A stretch of 64,000 bases of DNA from QQWI01 sp964522015. Its GTDB lineage: Bacteria; Bacillota; Clostridia; Peptostreptococcales; Acidaminobacteraceae. The DNA lies in assembly GCA_964522015.1 (NCBI GenBank), contig CAZFST010000016.1, positions 1 through 64,000 of the forward strand, read 5' to 3'. Positions within the stretch are counted from its first letter, which is position 1. Each line of letters begins with the position of its first letter. The position numbers and the translations under genes are program-made. This document shows, piece after piece, positions 9,277-18,715 of the stretch. The notes under the pieces are model-generated. The model was not told the DNA's origin and searched no databases. It was given only the letters and a program-made list of their open reading frames with translations.

Positions 9277-10514
9277 GAATGATTTTTTTTCCCTTCTTGT
9301 AGAATAAATTCAATAACACTTATCCCCTGAAATCTATAATGTTTCTTCAAAGCATATTCACGTGCAACGGCTGACAAACTACAAATCTGATCTTGATTAT
9401 AGTTCAATGCACGATGAATCCCCTCTTTTATAGTAGCTGGTTTATTGTCTTTTAATCCAATAACATAGTTTTCGTATTCTTGTGGCATACCGGGTAAAAT
9501 CGTGGTGATTACCGGGGTATTTGACATCATATATTCGAGTATCTTAGATGGAAATGAATATTTCACAAAGTCTTCCATAGGCGAGCGCGTTGTTATAAGG
9601 AATGAAGCTTCTTGTTGAATTTTTATACAACTCACACTATCAACAAAACCACCATAGATTAGATTACTATGTTCCTTGCACAATTCGATCAGTTCATCCT
9701 GATAATTCCCTCTTCCATAAATCACCAATCTAACATTTTCAGCTTTTAGGAGAAGGAAACCTTTAACCAAGTTTTCAATACCGTATTTCTTTTCTATTGA
9801 ACCAGTGTAAACTATATCTCTGGTTAAGTCTGCATTTAGATGCTTCTTTGTGACATCTCGATAAAACCCTTCTTCAGAATCACCGATTATACCTTCTAGA
9901 ATTATGCTTTTAGCATTTGGCGCATATTCACTAGCCAAGAATTTTGTGATAGAAACTACCTTGTCAAATTTAGACATTAAGAATTTTGAAAGGCCCATTT
10001 CAATATTTCTAAGACTGGCCTTTAGCCGGGAGTCGCGTATGTTTTTTAACGCTGGTGGATCAGTCCAAACAGCAATTAACTCCAGCTTAAAAACTCTAGA
10101 TAAAAGATAACCTACGATAAGATATGGTAGATGAACTGAATAAACAATTATTCCACCATCAATCTTTTTCTTTATTATATTTTCGAGACTATAAAAAAGA
10201 GTGGATAAAAAGATTGTGAAGATTTTAAGAAATGTCGTGTTCCAAAATGGAATCTCTACAATCTCGATTTCCTTGTTAGAGACCCTTTGAGTCCACTTTT
10301 TTTTCTTTATTAACTTCCGTGGATAAACTGGAAAAGGTGATACAGGTCTCACCGATACATAAGTACAATCTATTGCACCTTGCTCTTCTATTGCTTTTAT
10401 AAGATTCCAGTTAAACTTATGCGTCTGAATAGACGGAAATTGGTCTTTAGCAAACACCTGTGTCATTTCGTCATCTGGGATTGCAAAACCTAAGAAAAGG
10501 TAACCCTTTCTCAT
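9273..10514 (-). CDS. GT4-like glycosyltransferase
   Basis: About 413 aa with GT-B features: an N-domain, then a donor domain beginning IVYTGSIEKKYGIENLV, followed by LVIYGRG and, near the C-terminus, SFPSKILEYMMSNTPVI, the usual nucleotide-sugar-binding region with the family glutamate. ATG at 10514 is 1 bp after the epimerase stop and is preferred over an in-frame ATG at 10532 inside that gene. Its place directly after capE-capF-capG suggests it could be the transferase for N-acetylfucosamine; that is inference from order only. Confidence 0.8.
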   Translation of the reverse strand: MRKGYLFLGFAIPDDEMTQVFAKDQFPSIQTHKFNWNLIKAIEEQGAIDCTYVSVRPVSPFPVYPRKLIKKKKWTQRVSNKEIEIVEIPFWNTTFLKIFTIFLSTLFYSLENIIKKKIDGGIIVYSVHLPYLIVGYLLSRVFKLELIAVWTDPPALKNIRDSRLKASLRNIEMGLSKFLMSKFDKVVSITKFLASEYAPNAKSIILEGIIGDSEEGFYRDVTKKHLNADLTRDIVYTGSIEKKYGIENLVKGFLLLKAENVRLVIYGRGNYQDELIELCKEHSNLIYGGFVDSVSCIKIQQEASFLITTRSPMEDFVKYSFPSKILEYMMSNTPVITTILPGMPQEYENYVIGLKDNKPATIKEGIHRALNYNQDQICSLSAVAREYALKKHYRFQGISVIEFILQEGKKNHS

Positions 10515-10515
10515 A

Positions 10516-11637
10516 TTATTTTCCCCACACAACCCTATTCACGTAATCTACATAAGAGATAATAATTCTTAACACTTTATCAGATACATTTGGCATCGAA
10601 TAATCATATACTTTTCTCAGTGTTTCAGGGCGTTGGCTCTCCAATATTATTAGACCTTGCATGATACGCTCAAATTTTGTGCCTACCATCATTACAGATG
10701 CTTCTTCCATTGCCTCAGGTCGCTCATGTGCATCCCTAATATTTAATGCTTTAAACTCAAGAATTGATGCTTCTTCACTGATTGTTCCACTATCACTTAA
10801 TACAGCTTTAGAATTCATTTGTAACTTAAGGTAATCAAACAATCCCAATGGTTTTAAGGTCTGAACAAGGGGATTAAAAACTATGCCTTTTTCTTCAATC
10901 ATAATTTTAGTGCGGGGATGTGTGCTTACAATTACAGGCATTTGATAATGCTCTGCAATTGAGTTGAGCGTATTGACTAACTCCAAAAAGTTGTCTGAGT
11001 TGATGTTCTCTTCTCTATGCGCTGAAACAACAAAGTATTTGCCCTTCTTCAGAGATAGTTTTTCCAGAACACTAGAATTCTCTATGCTTTTACGGTTTGA
11101 TGATAAGACCTCAAACATAGGACTTCCTGTCTTTATAACACGATCAGCCGGGAGTCCTTCTCTTAACAAATACTCCCTAGCAATATCACTATAAGTCAAA
11201 TTGATGTCGGCAACATGATCGACAATCTTTCTATTGGTTTCTTCAGGAACTCTTTGATCATAACATCTGTTGCCTGCTTCCATGTGGAAAATAGGGATTT
11301 GTCTTCTCTTTGCCGCTATTGCAGATAAACAGCTATTAGTATCACCTAATATAAGTACTGCATCAGGTTGACAAGTTTTCAATACACTATCGACCTTAAT
11401 AAGGATATTTCCTATGGTCTCAACAGCATTCCCATTGGCCGCATCCAAGAAAAAATCTGGTTTCTTTAACATTAAGTCATCAAAAAAAACTTGATTAAGT
11501 TCATAATCATAGTTTTGACCTGTATGAACTAATATGTGCTCAACACTCTCCGACTCTTCCAATTTCTTCATTACAGACGAGAGTCTGATAATCTCAGGAC
11601 GAGTTCCGATTATTGTCATGATTTTAATTTTCTTCAT
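10516..11637 (-). CDS. capG: UDP-N-acetyl-L-fucosamine synthase (C2 epimerase), CapG/FnlC type
   Basis: A 373-aa member of the UDP-GlcNAc 2-epimerase family. IGTRPEIIRLSSV at the N-terminus, HTGQNYD, ILGDTNSCL, AGNRCYDQRVPEETNRK and SDSGTISEEA are family signatures; the AGNRC.DQRVPEE form is typical of the CapG/FnlC/WbjD branch rather than of WecB. In that branch the enzyme performs the last step to UDP-L-FucNAc. It follows capE and capF directly, as in known FucNAc clusters. A decayed relative of its C-terminal third lies at 130-492. Confidence 0.88.
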   Translation of the reverse strand: MKKIKIMTIIGTRPEIIRLSSVMKKLEESESVEHILVHTGQNYDYELNQVFFDDLMLKKPDFFLDAANGNAVETIGNILIKVDSVLKTCQPDAVLILGDTNSCLSAIAAKRRQIPIFHMEAGNRCYDQRVPEETNRKIVDHVADINLTYSDIAREYLLREGLPADRVIKTGSPMFEVLSSNRKSIENSSVLEKLSLKKGKYFVVSAHREENINSDNFLELVNTLNSIAEHYQMPVIVSTHPRTKIMIEEKGIVFNPLVQTLKPLGLFDYLKLQMNSKAVLSDSGTISEEASILEFKALNIRDAHERPEAMEEASVMMVGTKFERIMQGLIILESQRPETLRKVYDYSMPNVSDKVLRIIISYVDYVNRVVWGK

Positions 11638-12753
11638 TTACATCTCCATATAATGAGTATCCGCAGTGTCGGATTGATAAACTTCATTAATCCACATAAG
11701 TGTAATCATATCCTCTTGTCCAAGACATTCAATGTTATGGACATAACCTGATGGAATATCGACAATGGTCATCTCATCTGAATCAACATAAACCTCAATG
11801 ATATTGTCCTCAACCAAAGATTTGAGTCTAATGACGCCTTTCCCACTAATTACACAAAATTTTTCGTGTTTGCTCGTATGCCAGTGGTTTCCTTTTAACA
11901 CATTAGGTTTTGAAATATTTACTGAAACCTGACCAAAAGTCTTGCTTTTCAGAATTTCCGAAAAAGAACCACGGTGGTCTTTATGAGTTGTTAGTTTGTA
12001 AGAAAGTTTCTCAATAGGTAAATACGTAACAAAAGTGCTGTAGAGCTTTTTAACAAATTCATCTGAGACATTAGGAATCCACAAAGACTCCCGTGTAGAT
12101 TTAAAAGAAATTAGTAACTCAGATAAATCTCTTAAAGTAATGGTATAAGTTTTAAAAGCATCCTTTACACTCAATCTCGGCTCGTTATCTGTTATAGTTC
12201 GCAATAACTCGCAGACCTCTTTTACAACAGTATCCACATGAATTAATGTTACTTCTACATCTGGATTATCGATTCGGATTTCATTGTCCCGGGCAATATT
12301 ATGACAAAATGTTGCAACCACACTATTGTAATTAGGTCTACTCCATTTACCAAACACATTAGGCAGTCTTAACACTTGTACTGGTACTTTTGATATTTCG
12401 GCGTAGTGCTTCAACACATTTTCACATTCTAACTTACTCTTGCCATAATTGTTATCCCTCGCCACCTGTATTGAAGATGTAAAGACTATTGGAGTCTTCA
12501 AATTATTCTCCATAATAATTTCAACAATCTTTTGAGTGAGTGTCACATTAACTGCAAAAAAATCTTCTTCATTTTGTGGTCTGTTAACACCTGCCAAGTG
12601 AATAATTATGTCCGCATTAAGACAATAGTCTTTAAGTTCACTTTCTGTGGATTGAAAGTCATACTCCATTATTGAGAACTCTTCAAACCGATTTAATTCA
12701 GCTACAATATTTTTCCCAATAAACCCCTTAGCTCCGGTGATTAAAATCTTCAT
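11638..12753 (-). CDS. capF: CapF-type bifunctional reductase/epimerase for UDP-FucNAc
   Basis: A 371-aa two-domain protein. The N-terminal Rossmann domain has ILITGAKGFIGKNIV and the short-chain-dehydrogenase YGKSK motif; the C-terminal domain (from about residue 255, DHRGSFSEI) is a cupin with metal-binding histidines in GNHWHTSKHEKF. This domain pairing is specific to CapF/WbjC/FnlB, in which the cupin epimerises C3 and the SDR domain reduces the 4-keto group. ATG at 12753 overlaps the capE stop in ATGA, so coupling favours it over an upstream ATG at 12765. Confidence 0.9.
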   Translation of the reverse strand: MKILITGAKGFIGKNIVAELNRFEEFSIMEYDFQSTESELKDYCLNADIIIHLAGVNRPQNEEDFFAVNVTLTQKIVEIIMENNLKTPIVFTSSIQVARDNNYGKSKLECENVLKHYAEISKVPVQVLRLPNVFGKWSRPNYNSVVATFCHNIARDNEIRIDNPDVEVTLIHVDTVVKEVCELLRTITDNEPRLSVKDAFKTYTITLRDLSELLISFKSTRESLWIPNVSDEFVKKLYSTFVTYLPIEKLSYKLTTHKDHRGSFSEILKSKTFGQVSVNISKPNVLKGNHWHTSKHEKFCVISGKGVIRLKSLVEDNIIEVYVDSDEMTIVDIPSGYVHNIECLGQEDMITLMWINEVYQSDTADTHYMEM

Positions 12754-13772
12754 TTTCCTGACCACCTTTGCAACTCTTCTTTAACTAGGCTAAGCGTCAG
12801 TAGCTTCTCTTTGATTTCTTCAACTGAAAGGATTGTTGTGTTATGGGAGTTATACTCAATTTCAGATGTGAGTTTTCTATCCCCCTCAACAAAAAACTTA
12901 TCGTAGTTCAAGTCCCGCGTATCTGCGCCAACACAATAGTAGTCACCATGATCACGCGCAATAAAGTGTTCTTCTCTTGTAAGCAGTGTCTCGTAGAGTT
13001 TCTCACCATGTCTCGTTCCAATAACTTTAATTTCATTATTTGCATTAAAAAGTTCTTTAATGGACGTTGCTAAATCGAGAATAGTAGCTGCGGGAGATTT
13101 TTGAACCATGATATCTCCTGATTTTGCATTGTGAAATGCAAAAACAACCAATTCAACAGCATCTTCTAAACTCATTAAGAATCTTGTCATATTGGGATCC
13201 GTGATCGTAATTGGTTTACCTTCTTTAATTTGATCAATGAATAGTGGTATCACAGACCCACGAGATGCCATTACATTACCATAACGAGTTCCACAAATTA
13301 GAGTTTTTTCAGGCTCAATGGTCTTAGATTTTGCTACAAAAACTTTTTCCATCATTGCTTTTGAAATGCCCATAGCATTAATTGGATAAGCAGCTTTATC
13401 TGTCGAAAGACAAATTACCTTCTTAACACCTGATTCAATAGCAGCAGTTAACACATTATCCGTGCCAATTATATTGGTTTTTACGGCTTCTAGTGGGAAA
13501 AATTCACACGATGGGACTTGTTTTAATGCAGCAGCATGAAAGATATAATCTACGCCGTGCATAGCATTTTTAACACTTGCTAAGTCTCTTACATCGCCAA
13601 TGTAAAATTTTAACTTATCATTGCTATATAACTTACGCATATCATCTTGCTTCTTTTCGTCACGAGAAAAAATTCTTATTTCCTTAATATCCGTATCTAA
13701 GAATCTGCTCATAACTGCATTTCCAAAAGAACCCGTACCACCTGTAATAAGCAATGTTTTATTCTTGAACAT
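12750..13772 (-). CDS. capE: UDP-GlcNAc 4,6-dehydratase / 5-epimerase, CapE type
   Basis: This 340-aa soluble SDR protein has the NAD-binding LLITGGTGSFGNAV motif and STDKAAYPINAMGISKA, where the usual catalytic Tyr is replaced by Met, as in the FlaA1/CapE branch. Such enzymes convert UDP-GlcNAc to a 4-keto-6-deoxy intermediate with C5 inversion, the first step to UDP-L-FucNAc. ATG at 13772 follows an AGAGG site; the ORF extends upstream to 13820 but would overlap the previous gene. With capF and capG it makes a complete three-gene pathway. Confidence 0.9.
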   Translation of the reverse strand: MFKNKTLLITGGTGSFGNAVMSRFLDTDIKEIRIFSRDEKKQDDMRKLYSNDKLKFYIGDVRDLASVKNAMHGVDYIFHAAALKQVPSCEFFPLEAVKTNIIGTDNVLTAAIESGVKKVICLSTDKAAYPINAMGISKAMMEKVFVAKSKTIEPEKTLICGTRYGNVMASRGSVIPLFIDQIKEGKPITITDPNMTRFLMSLEDAVELVVFAFHNAKSGDIMVQKSPAATILDLATSIKELFNANNEIKVIGTRHGEKLYETLLTREEHFIARDHGDYYCVGADTRDLNYDKFFVEGDRKLTSEIEYNSHNTTILSVEEIKEKLLTLSLVKEELQRWSGK

Positions 13773-13786
13773 ATTCAACCTCTTCT

Positions 13787-14983
13787 TTAAGTAAAATGTT
13801 TTTCTAGTTTTTGAACACACAAATCTATTGTAAGGTGTTTTTCTAGATATTGTCTACCGTTGCAGCCCATTTTAAATCGAAATTTATCATCTGCAAAGCG
13901 TCTTACATGATCTACAAAACTGTCCTTATCATCGGAACAGACCCAGTGACCACATTGGGCCTGTTCCAATAATTCTCTTAAGTCAGATATTCTATCAGTC
14001 GCTGCTAAAACAGGGATACCGTATTCTAGATAGGAGAGAATTCTAGATGGATAATTTGGTATTGTGAACCTAGGATCGAGGACGATAAGACCTACATCAC
14101 ACTCCGCAGTGAATGTCTCATACTTATCTCTCGGCAAATTCTCTATAACAATTGCATTGGGAATTTTACTATTCTCAATTACCGCCTCTAACTTGTAACG
14201 CTCAGTTCCTCTTCCAACAAATGCGAAGAATATATCTTTATCATCCTTACACTCATTTATTGCATACACTAACAATTCGACGAATTGAGGTTTTCCCATA
14301 TTCCCACCAAAAATAAACAAACAGGCTTCATCTGGTATATTATACAACCTTCTCATTTCGTTTCCTTTGAATATATAATTCTCGGTGATTTTTTTTGTAT
14401 TAGGAAAAATCTCTACTTTCTTATTATCTATAAATTGATTTTCTCTAAGTATATAGTGTTTATTCGCATCTGACATGCAGCCAATTATATCAGCAGTTCT
14501 GTAAAGCTTTTTCTCCATGTGTCTAAAGAAGTGAAATATAAGGCTGTTCTTTTTCATAATGTCAATATCAACTGCATTTTGAGGAAAAATATCCTTCAAC
14601 ATCAAATATGCAGGACATTCAAACTTTTTTTTTAACCATGACACTAATATCGTGTTTGTCACTGGTGGTGATTCAAAAAGAATAAAGTCAAACTCTCTGT
14701 CCTTGAAAATGTTCAAAACACACTGTCTCATCAAGAAGGGCATTATGAGCATTGTAATTCCTTTTTCAAACAGTCCCACATCATAAAAGTTACCAGTTAC
14801 AACTCTTAGCACTTCGAAGCCACGCTCTAGTTTCAACTGTGTTTTAGATAGAATTTTGGGCTGTTCTGCTACTGCAACAGTAATACTATGCCCAGCCTCA
14901 AATAGTGCTTCAGCTAAATCAGTATATATGGTTGCTCCTTTTTCATGAGTGGGAAAGGAAGTGGCAATATACAGTATTTTCAT
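13787..14983 (-). CDS. GT4-family glycosyltransferase (WbuB-like)
   Basis: About 398 aa, GT-B fold. The N-terminus MKILYIATSFPTHEKGATIYTDLAEAL and the donor domain (FIFGGNMGKPQFVELL, then NYPSRILSYLEYGIPVLA) resemble the WbuB-type enzymes often found beside FucNAc genes. ATG at 14983 follows a GGAGAGGA site; the longer frame would begin inside the acetyltransferase gene. It directly precedes capE, so it too is a candidate FucNAc transferase. Confidence 0.82.
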   Translation of the reverse strand: MKILYIATSFPTHEKGATIYTDLAEALFEAGHSITVAVAEQPKILSKTQLKLERGFEVLRVVTGNFYDVGLFEKGITMLIMPFLMRQCVLNIFKDREFDFILFESPPVTNTILVSWLKKKFECPAYLMLKDIFPQNAVDIDIMKKNSLIFHFFRHMEKKLYRTADIIGCMSDANKHYILRENQFIDNKKVEIFPNTKKITENYIFKGNEMRRLYNIPDEACLFIFGGNMGKPQFVELLVYAINECKDDKDIFFAFVGRGTERYKLEAVIENSKIPNAIVIENLPRDKYETFTAECDVGLIVLDPRFTIPNYPSRILSYLEYGIPVLAATDRISDLRELLEQAQCGHWVCSDDKDSFVDHVRRFADDKFRFKMGCNGRQYLEKHLTIDLCVQKLEKHFT

Positions 14984-15000
14984 TATATCCTCTCCATTGT

Positions 15001-15738
15001 TCACTTCCACAAATGATATATGCTATTGCAACCTAAATAACTAAAGCCTACAGAGTAATAAAAATTCATTGCTTGCTTATTCTCTACTTGCGTTCCTACT
15101 TGAATTTTCTCAATCCCTGTGGCCATCGAATAGGACTCAAGAGCTTGAATTAAAACTCTACCAACTCCCATACCTTGATAATCTCCATCAACTCCAATCA
15201 GTTCAATTACACTGCAGTTGTGTTGAATAGAAAAAAGTATATAACCACAGACTTTTTCATCTTTTTCATAAACTACAAAGTGCTTGTTCTCATTATCAAA
15301 AGCACTCATGGTCCATTTATGATATATGTTTTGAGCCTGGGGCTGGGGTAGAAATTCATCGTTAAAAAACCTTGAAAAATTATAACATTTTTTTGAAATG
15401 TTTAAGATTTCAGCATTGTATGGTAAACCGCTTATCAGTCGAATATTTGGGTGCATTTCAGCTACATCAGGCCTAACTTTTCTGAAAAACTGAATATTCA
15501 CATCAGTAAGAAATGAATTGGTTCGTCTGCCTAACCACAAATTATTATTGGATGAATTATTAATATTTGAAATAGTAGTGAAATTAAAATCTTTACAATA
15601 CTCAATAATAGCATCTTGTTCGTCATCTACAATGTCGGCAAACAAACTAACACGACAACACTCCAGATTAAAATAGTTAGAATCCCAATCTAAATACTTG
15701 CACTCAAACTTCTCGTTTTTAACTATCTTAGTTTTCAT
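15001..15738 (-). CDS. GNAT acetyltransferase, WecD-like amino-sugar type
   Basis: A 245-aa protein. The N-terminal YLDWDSNYFNLECCRV motif is typical of WecD/TDP-4-amino-sugar N-acetyltransferases, and the C-terminal half has the GNAT acetyl-CoA motif IGVDGDYQGMGVGRVLIQA followed by FYYSVGF. It should acetylate the 4-amino group of a nucleotide sugar. ATG at 15738 overlaps the end of the upstream priming-transferase gene by 11 bp and follows AGGGAAG. With the aminotransferase at 16349 it would make a 2,4-diacetamido sugar, a role that PglD fills with an unrelated fold. Confidence 0.82.
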   Translation of the reverse strand: MKTKIVKNEKFECKYLDWDSNYFNLECCRVSLFADIVDDEQDAIIEYCKDFNFTTISNINNSSNNNLWLGRRTNSFLTDVNIQFFRKVRPDVAEMHPNIRLISGLPYNAEILNISKKCYNFSRFFNDEFLPQPQAQNIYHKWTMSAFDNENKHFVVYEKDEKVCGYILFSIQHNCSVIELIGVDGDYQGMGVGRVLIQALESYSMATGIEKIQVGTQVENKQAMNFYYSVGFSYLGCNSIYHLWK

Positions 15739-16339
15739 CGTGTTCTTCCCTATTTTGAATATACACCTTATTTTGGCCAACAACAGTAAATATAGTCATA
15801 ACTATTATTTTTAAGTCTAAGATAAATGTCATGTTATCAATGTAATATATATCGTTCTGAATACGTTCTTTCCATGGAATGGTGTTCCTGTATAAAGCTT
15901 GATTATACCCTGTTAAACCTGGTCTAACAGATAGTTTTCTTACTTCATTACCTTCATACAACGACAAATGTTCAGGTAAATCAGGTCTAGGCCCAATCAA
16001 ACTCATATCCCCTTTTAGCACATTAAGAAATTGTGGTACTTCATCCAAACTTGTTTTTCTAAGAAAGTTACCAATTCTAGTTAAACGTGGATCCACATCA
16101 GAATTATATGTCGAACCATCTGAATTTCGAATATCTGGGGCGTTCATTCTCATCGTTCTAAATTTGTACATTTTAAATACAAAGCCATCTTTCCCCAGTC
16201 TATCCGCATTATAGAAAATAGACCCCTTGTCTGAAAAGTATATTGTTGGACCAACGACAATTAAAATTATTAGGAACATCGGCAATGCAACTAAAGATAT
16301 AATAAAATCCATGGTTCTTTTTAGATAGTATCGATACAC
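15728..16339 (-). CDS. Priming phosphoglycosyltransferase (PglC-like bacterial sugar transferase)
   Basis: A 203-aa monotopic phosphoglycosyltransferase: one N-terminal hydrophobic re-entrant segment (residues 10-35), then KMYKFRTMR, the DPR.TRIG.FLRKTSLDEVPQ region with the catalytic Asp-Glu pair, and SLIGPRP. The short form without extra N-terminal helices matches PglC. It moves sugar-1-phosphate to undecaprenyl phosphate and so starts each repeat unit. The start codon is GTG after a GAGGTGG site. Its aminotransferase and acetyltransferase neighbours suggest a bacillosamine-like first sugar. Confidence 0.88.
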   Translation of the reverse strand: MYRYYLKRTMDFIISLVALPMFLIILIVVGPTIYFSDKGSIFYNADRLGKDGFVFKMYKFRTMRMNAPDIRNSDGSTYNSDVDPRLTRIGNFLRKTSLDEVPQFLNVLKGDMSLIGPRPDLPEHLSLYEGNEVRKLSVRPGLTGYNQALYRNTIPWKERIQNDIYYIDNMTFILDLKIIVMTIFTVVGQNKVYIQNREEHDEN

Positions 16340-16348
16340 AATTCCACC

Positions 16349-17566
16349 TCACTTTACCTCATGACCAAGCGCTTTTTTTAGTGCTTTTACAACAAATTCG
16401 ACATCTGAATCTGTTAATAATGTATGTAGTGGAAGGGTTATCTCATTTTTATACATAGCCAATGAATTGGGAAAATCCGCAATGTCAAATCCTAAATTGC
16501 GATAAGCACTATGCAGCGGAAGGGGTTTATAATGAACATTGGTTGATACACCCATTTCTGCCATCTTTCGAATCACTTCATTTCTAGTTTTTTCATCCTG
16601 ACCGTTTAATCTTATCATATAAAGGTGAGCACACGATCTTTGACTTTCATCTATATGCTTTAATGAAGTTATGTCACACTCATTGAGCATATCATCATAC
16701 TTAGAAACAATTTCTAAACGTTTCATAAGAAGACCAGGATATCTGCTTAATTGCCCTATTCCTATGGAAGACATAATATCCGTCATATTACACTTATAAT
16801 TTGGTGCTATTATATCGTATTCCCATGCTCCAATTTGTGTTTTAGCAAGAGCATCCTTTGATTGTCCATGAAGAGAGAGAACCATATATTGTTTATAGAT
16901 TTCTTCATCATCTACACCATCAATTGGTTTCCAAGTAACAGCCCCCCCCTCACCAGTAGTGAGATTCTTTACTGCATGAAATGAGAATGATGTAAAATCG
17001 GCAACTTTACCGCTCATCATTCCTTTATATGAGGCGCCAAGGGAGTGTGCAGCGTCAGCTAAGACAATAACTCTTCCAATTTTTTTTTGCAACGCATTTG
17101 TTGGATTAAACAAATCTTTCTTTGCTTCCACAATATTAAAGATTTCATCATAATCACACATGACACCGCCAATATCTACTGGAATTATTACTTTAGTCTT
17201 TTCCGTGATAGCATCTGCAATAGCATCGTAGTTAATATGAAATGAATCGACACCTGAATCAACTAAAACAACTTTCGCTCCCACATGGGTTATCACACTG
17301 GCAGAAGCAGAATAAGTATATGCACAAGTGATTACTTCGTCTCCTGGTCCAACACCGAGCAGTCTGAGAGTTAGTTCCATTGCAGCAGTGGCAGAGTTCA
17401 AAGTCGCAACTCTTTTTGTGTTACAGAAATCAGCCAAAAGCTGCTCAAAACGTTTTGTTTTAGGTCCGGTTGTAATCCAACCTGATTTAAGTGTATCAAT
17501 AACTTCGTTAATCTCAATTTCCGAAATATCTGGTGGTGAAAAACTCACTTTCCTATTTTCAATCAT
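16349..17566 (-). CDS. DegT-family UDP-4-keto-sugar aminotransferase (PglE-like)
   Basis: A 405-aa PLP enzyme with the catalytic lysine at K200 in SFSFHAVKNLTTGEGGAV, the ring aspartate in VLADAAHSLGA, and the phosphate-binding LNSATAAMEL region. It is longer than the two other DegT proteins of the locus and closer to PglE/WbpE-type enzymes that aminate UDP-4-keto-6-deoxy-GlcNAc. The 4-keto substrate could come from the membrane dehydratase at 23176-25023. A strong AGGAGG site precedes the start. Confidence 0.85.
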   Translation of the reverse strand: MIENRKVSFSPPDISEIEINEVIDTLKSGWITTGPKTKRFEQLLADFCNTKRVATLNSATAAMELTLRLLGVGPGDEVITCAYTYSASASVITHVGAKVVLVDSGVDSFHINYDAIADAITEKTKVIIPVDIGGVMCDYDEIFNIVEAKKDLFNPTNALQKKIGRVIVLADAAHSLGASYKGMMSGKVADFTSFSFHAVKNLTTGEGGAVTWKPIDGVDDEEIYKQYMVLSLHGQSKDALAKTQIGAWEYDIIAPNYKCNMTDIMSSIGIGQLSRYPGLLMKRLEIVSKYDDMLNECDITSLKHIDESQRSCAHLYMIRLNGQDEKTRNEVIRKMAEMGVSTNVHYKPLPLHSAYRNLGFDIADFPNSLAMYKNEITLPLHTLLTDSDVEFVVKALKKALGHEVK

Positions 17567-17641
17567 AAATGCCTCCTAAGATTAAATATATTTATTTTGA
17601 TTTTCCAAATAAATAGTCTTTTTTTGCTTCTATAAAACGAT

Positions 17642-18715
17642 TTACGACTTGCAAATTTGAAGTATAAGGTTTACATATGAATCGAGCATAACATTAATGT
17701 TAAATTCTTGTCTAGCTGTATTTTTTGCTTCTTTACCATGAGACAATCTTAATTCGTTATTCTTGAAATACTTAAGTATTGCTTCTTCTAATGCATTGTA
17801 GTCTCCAAAAGTGACTAACAACCCAGTAACATTATTTTTGACTAGCTCTCTATTCCCGCGAATGTTATAGGCAACGGTAGGTAAACCTAATGCCATTGAC
17901 TCAAGTATTGATAGAGATAAGCCTTCTCTATATGAAGGTAATAAATTCAAGTCGCACTCTTGCAAAATTGACTTTACGTCCTTAACAAAGCCATGATAGA
18001 TGACATTAGGGGATTTCTCTAAATAAGATAAAATTTCATTTTTATCCGGTCCATCTCCCATTATGTGAAACTGTATTGGGTGGCGGACCATCTTTTGCAC
18101 GAGATAACATACTTCTTTAAAACCTTTTTCCCATACTAGGCGTGCATTAATAACAATCTTAAAAACATCGTTTTGAGTCCGCCTGATTTCACAATCATTG
18201 ACTACAACTCCATTATATATCAACATTGCGCATTTATGTGATTTCCACGTAGATGCTAACTTTAAGTCTTCAGAATTGACAAACGTAATACCATCACATT
18301 TATTGTATAAGAATTTTTCAACGCTAAGAAAAATAAATTTGAATATCTTCTTCTGAGGAAAATAGAAACCGTGTACTGTATGCAGGACGCGAATTCTTGG
18401 ACATATCATTTTTAAAATTCTAGAGTAAAATCCACCCTTTGAAGTATGCGAGTGAATTATGTCATAGTGACCATCAAGATAAATATTCCTTAACGTATGA
18501 ATTGTTCTCACATCATTAACTAAGTCCAAATTACGTCTCATTGTATCTACTACATGAACTAAATATCCAAACTTCCGATACTCTTCTGCCATTAATGAAT
18601 CTCTTAATACTAACAAGACGTCATGACCTTCTTCTCTGAGCTTATTTGCAACCTTCTCTGCTATGACAAAAGAGCCGCCAAATTGTTCCGATCCAAAAAG
18701 TACCATAATTCTCAT
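17642..18715 (-). CDS. GT4-family glycosyltransferase (PglA/Cap-like)
   Basis: A 357-aa GT-B enzyme. IIHSHTSKGGFYSRIL and VLHTVHGF in the N-domain and REGLSLSILESMALGLP (the E-x7-E motif) in the C-domain are standard for family 4; the HSHTSKGG motif is common in enzymes that add the second sugar of undecaprenyl-linked oligosaccharides. The start overlaps the upstream gene by 4 bp. Its position close to the priming transferase fits an early step, but the donor is unknown. Confidence 0.85.
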   Translation of the reverse strand: MRIMVLFGSEQFGGSFVIAEKVANKLREEGHDVLLVLRDSLMAEEYRKFGYLVHVVDTMRRNLDLVNDVRTIHTLRNIYLDGHYDIIHSHTSKGGFYSRILKMICPRIRVLHTVHGFYFPQKKIFKFIFLSVEKFLYNKCDGITFVNSEDLKLASTWKSHKCAMLIYNGVVVNDCEIRRTQNDVFKIVINARLVWEKGFKEVCYLVQKMVRHPIQFHIMGDGPDKNEILSYLEKSPNVIYHGFVKDVKSILQECDLNLLPSYREGLSLSILESMALGLPTVAYNIRGNRELVKNNVTGLLVTFGDYNALEEAILKYFKNNELRLSHGKEAKNTARQEFNINVMLDSYVNLILQICKS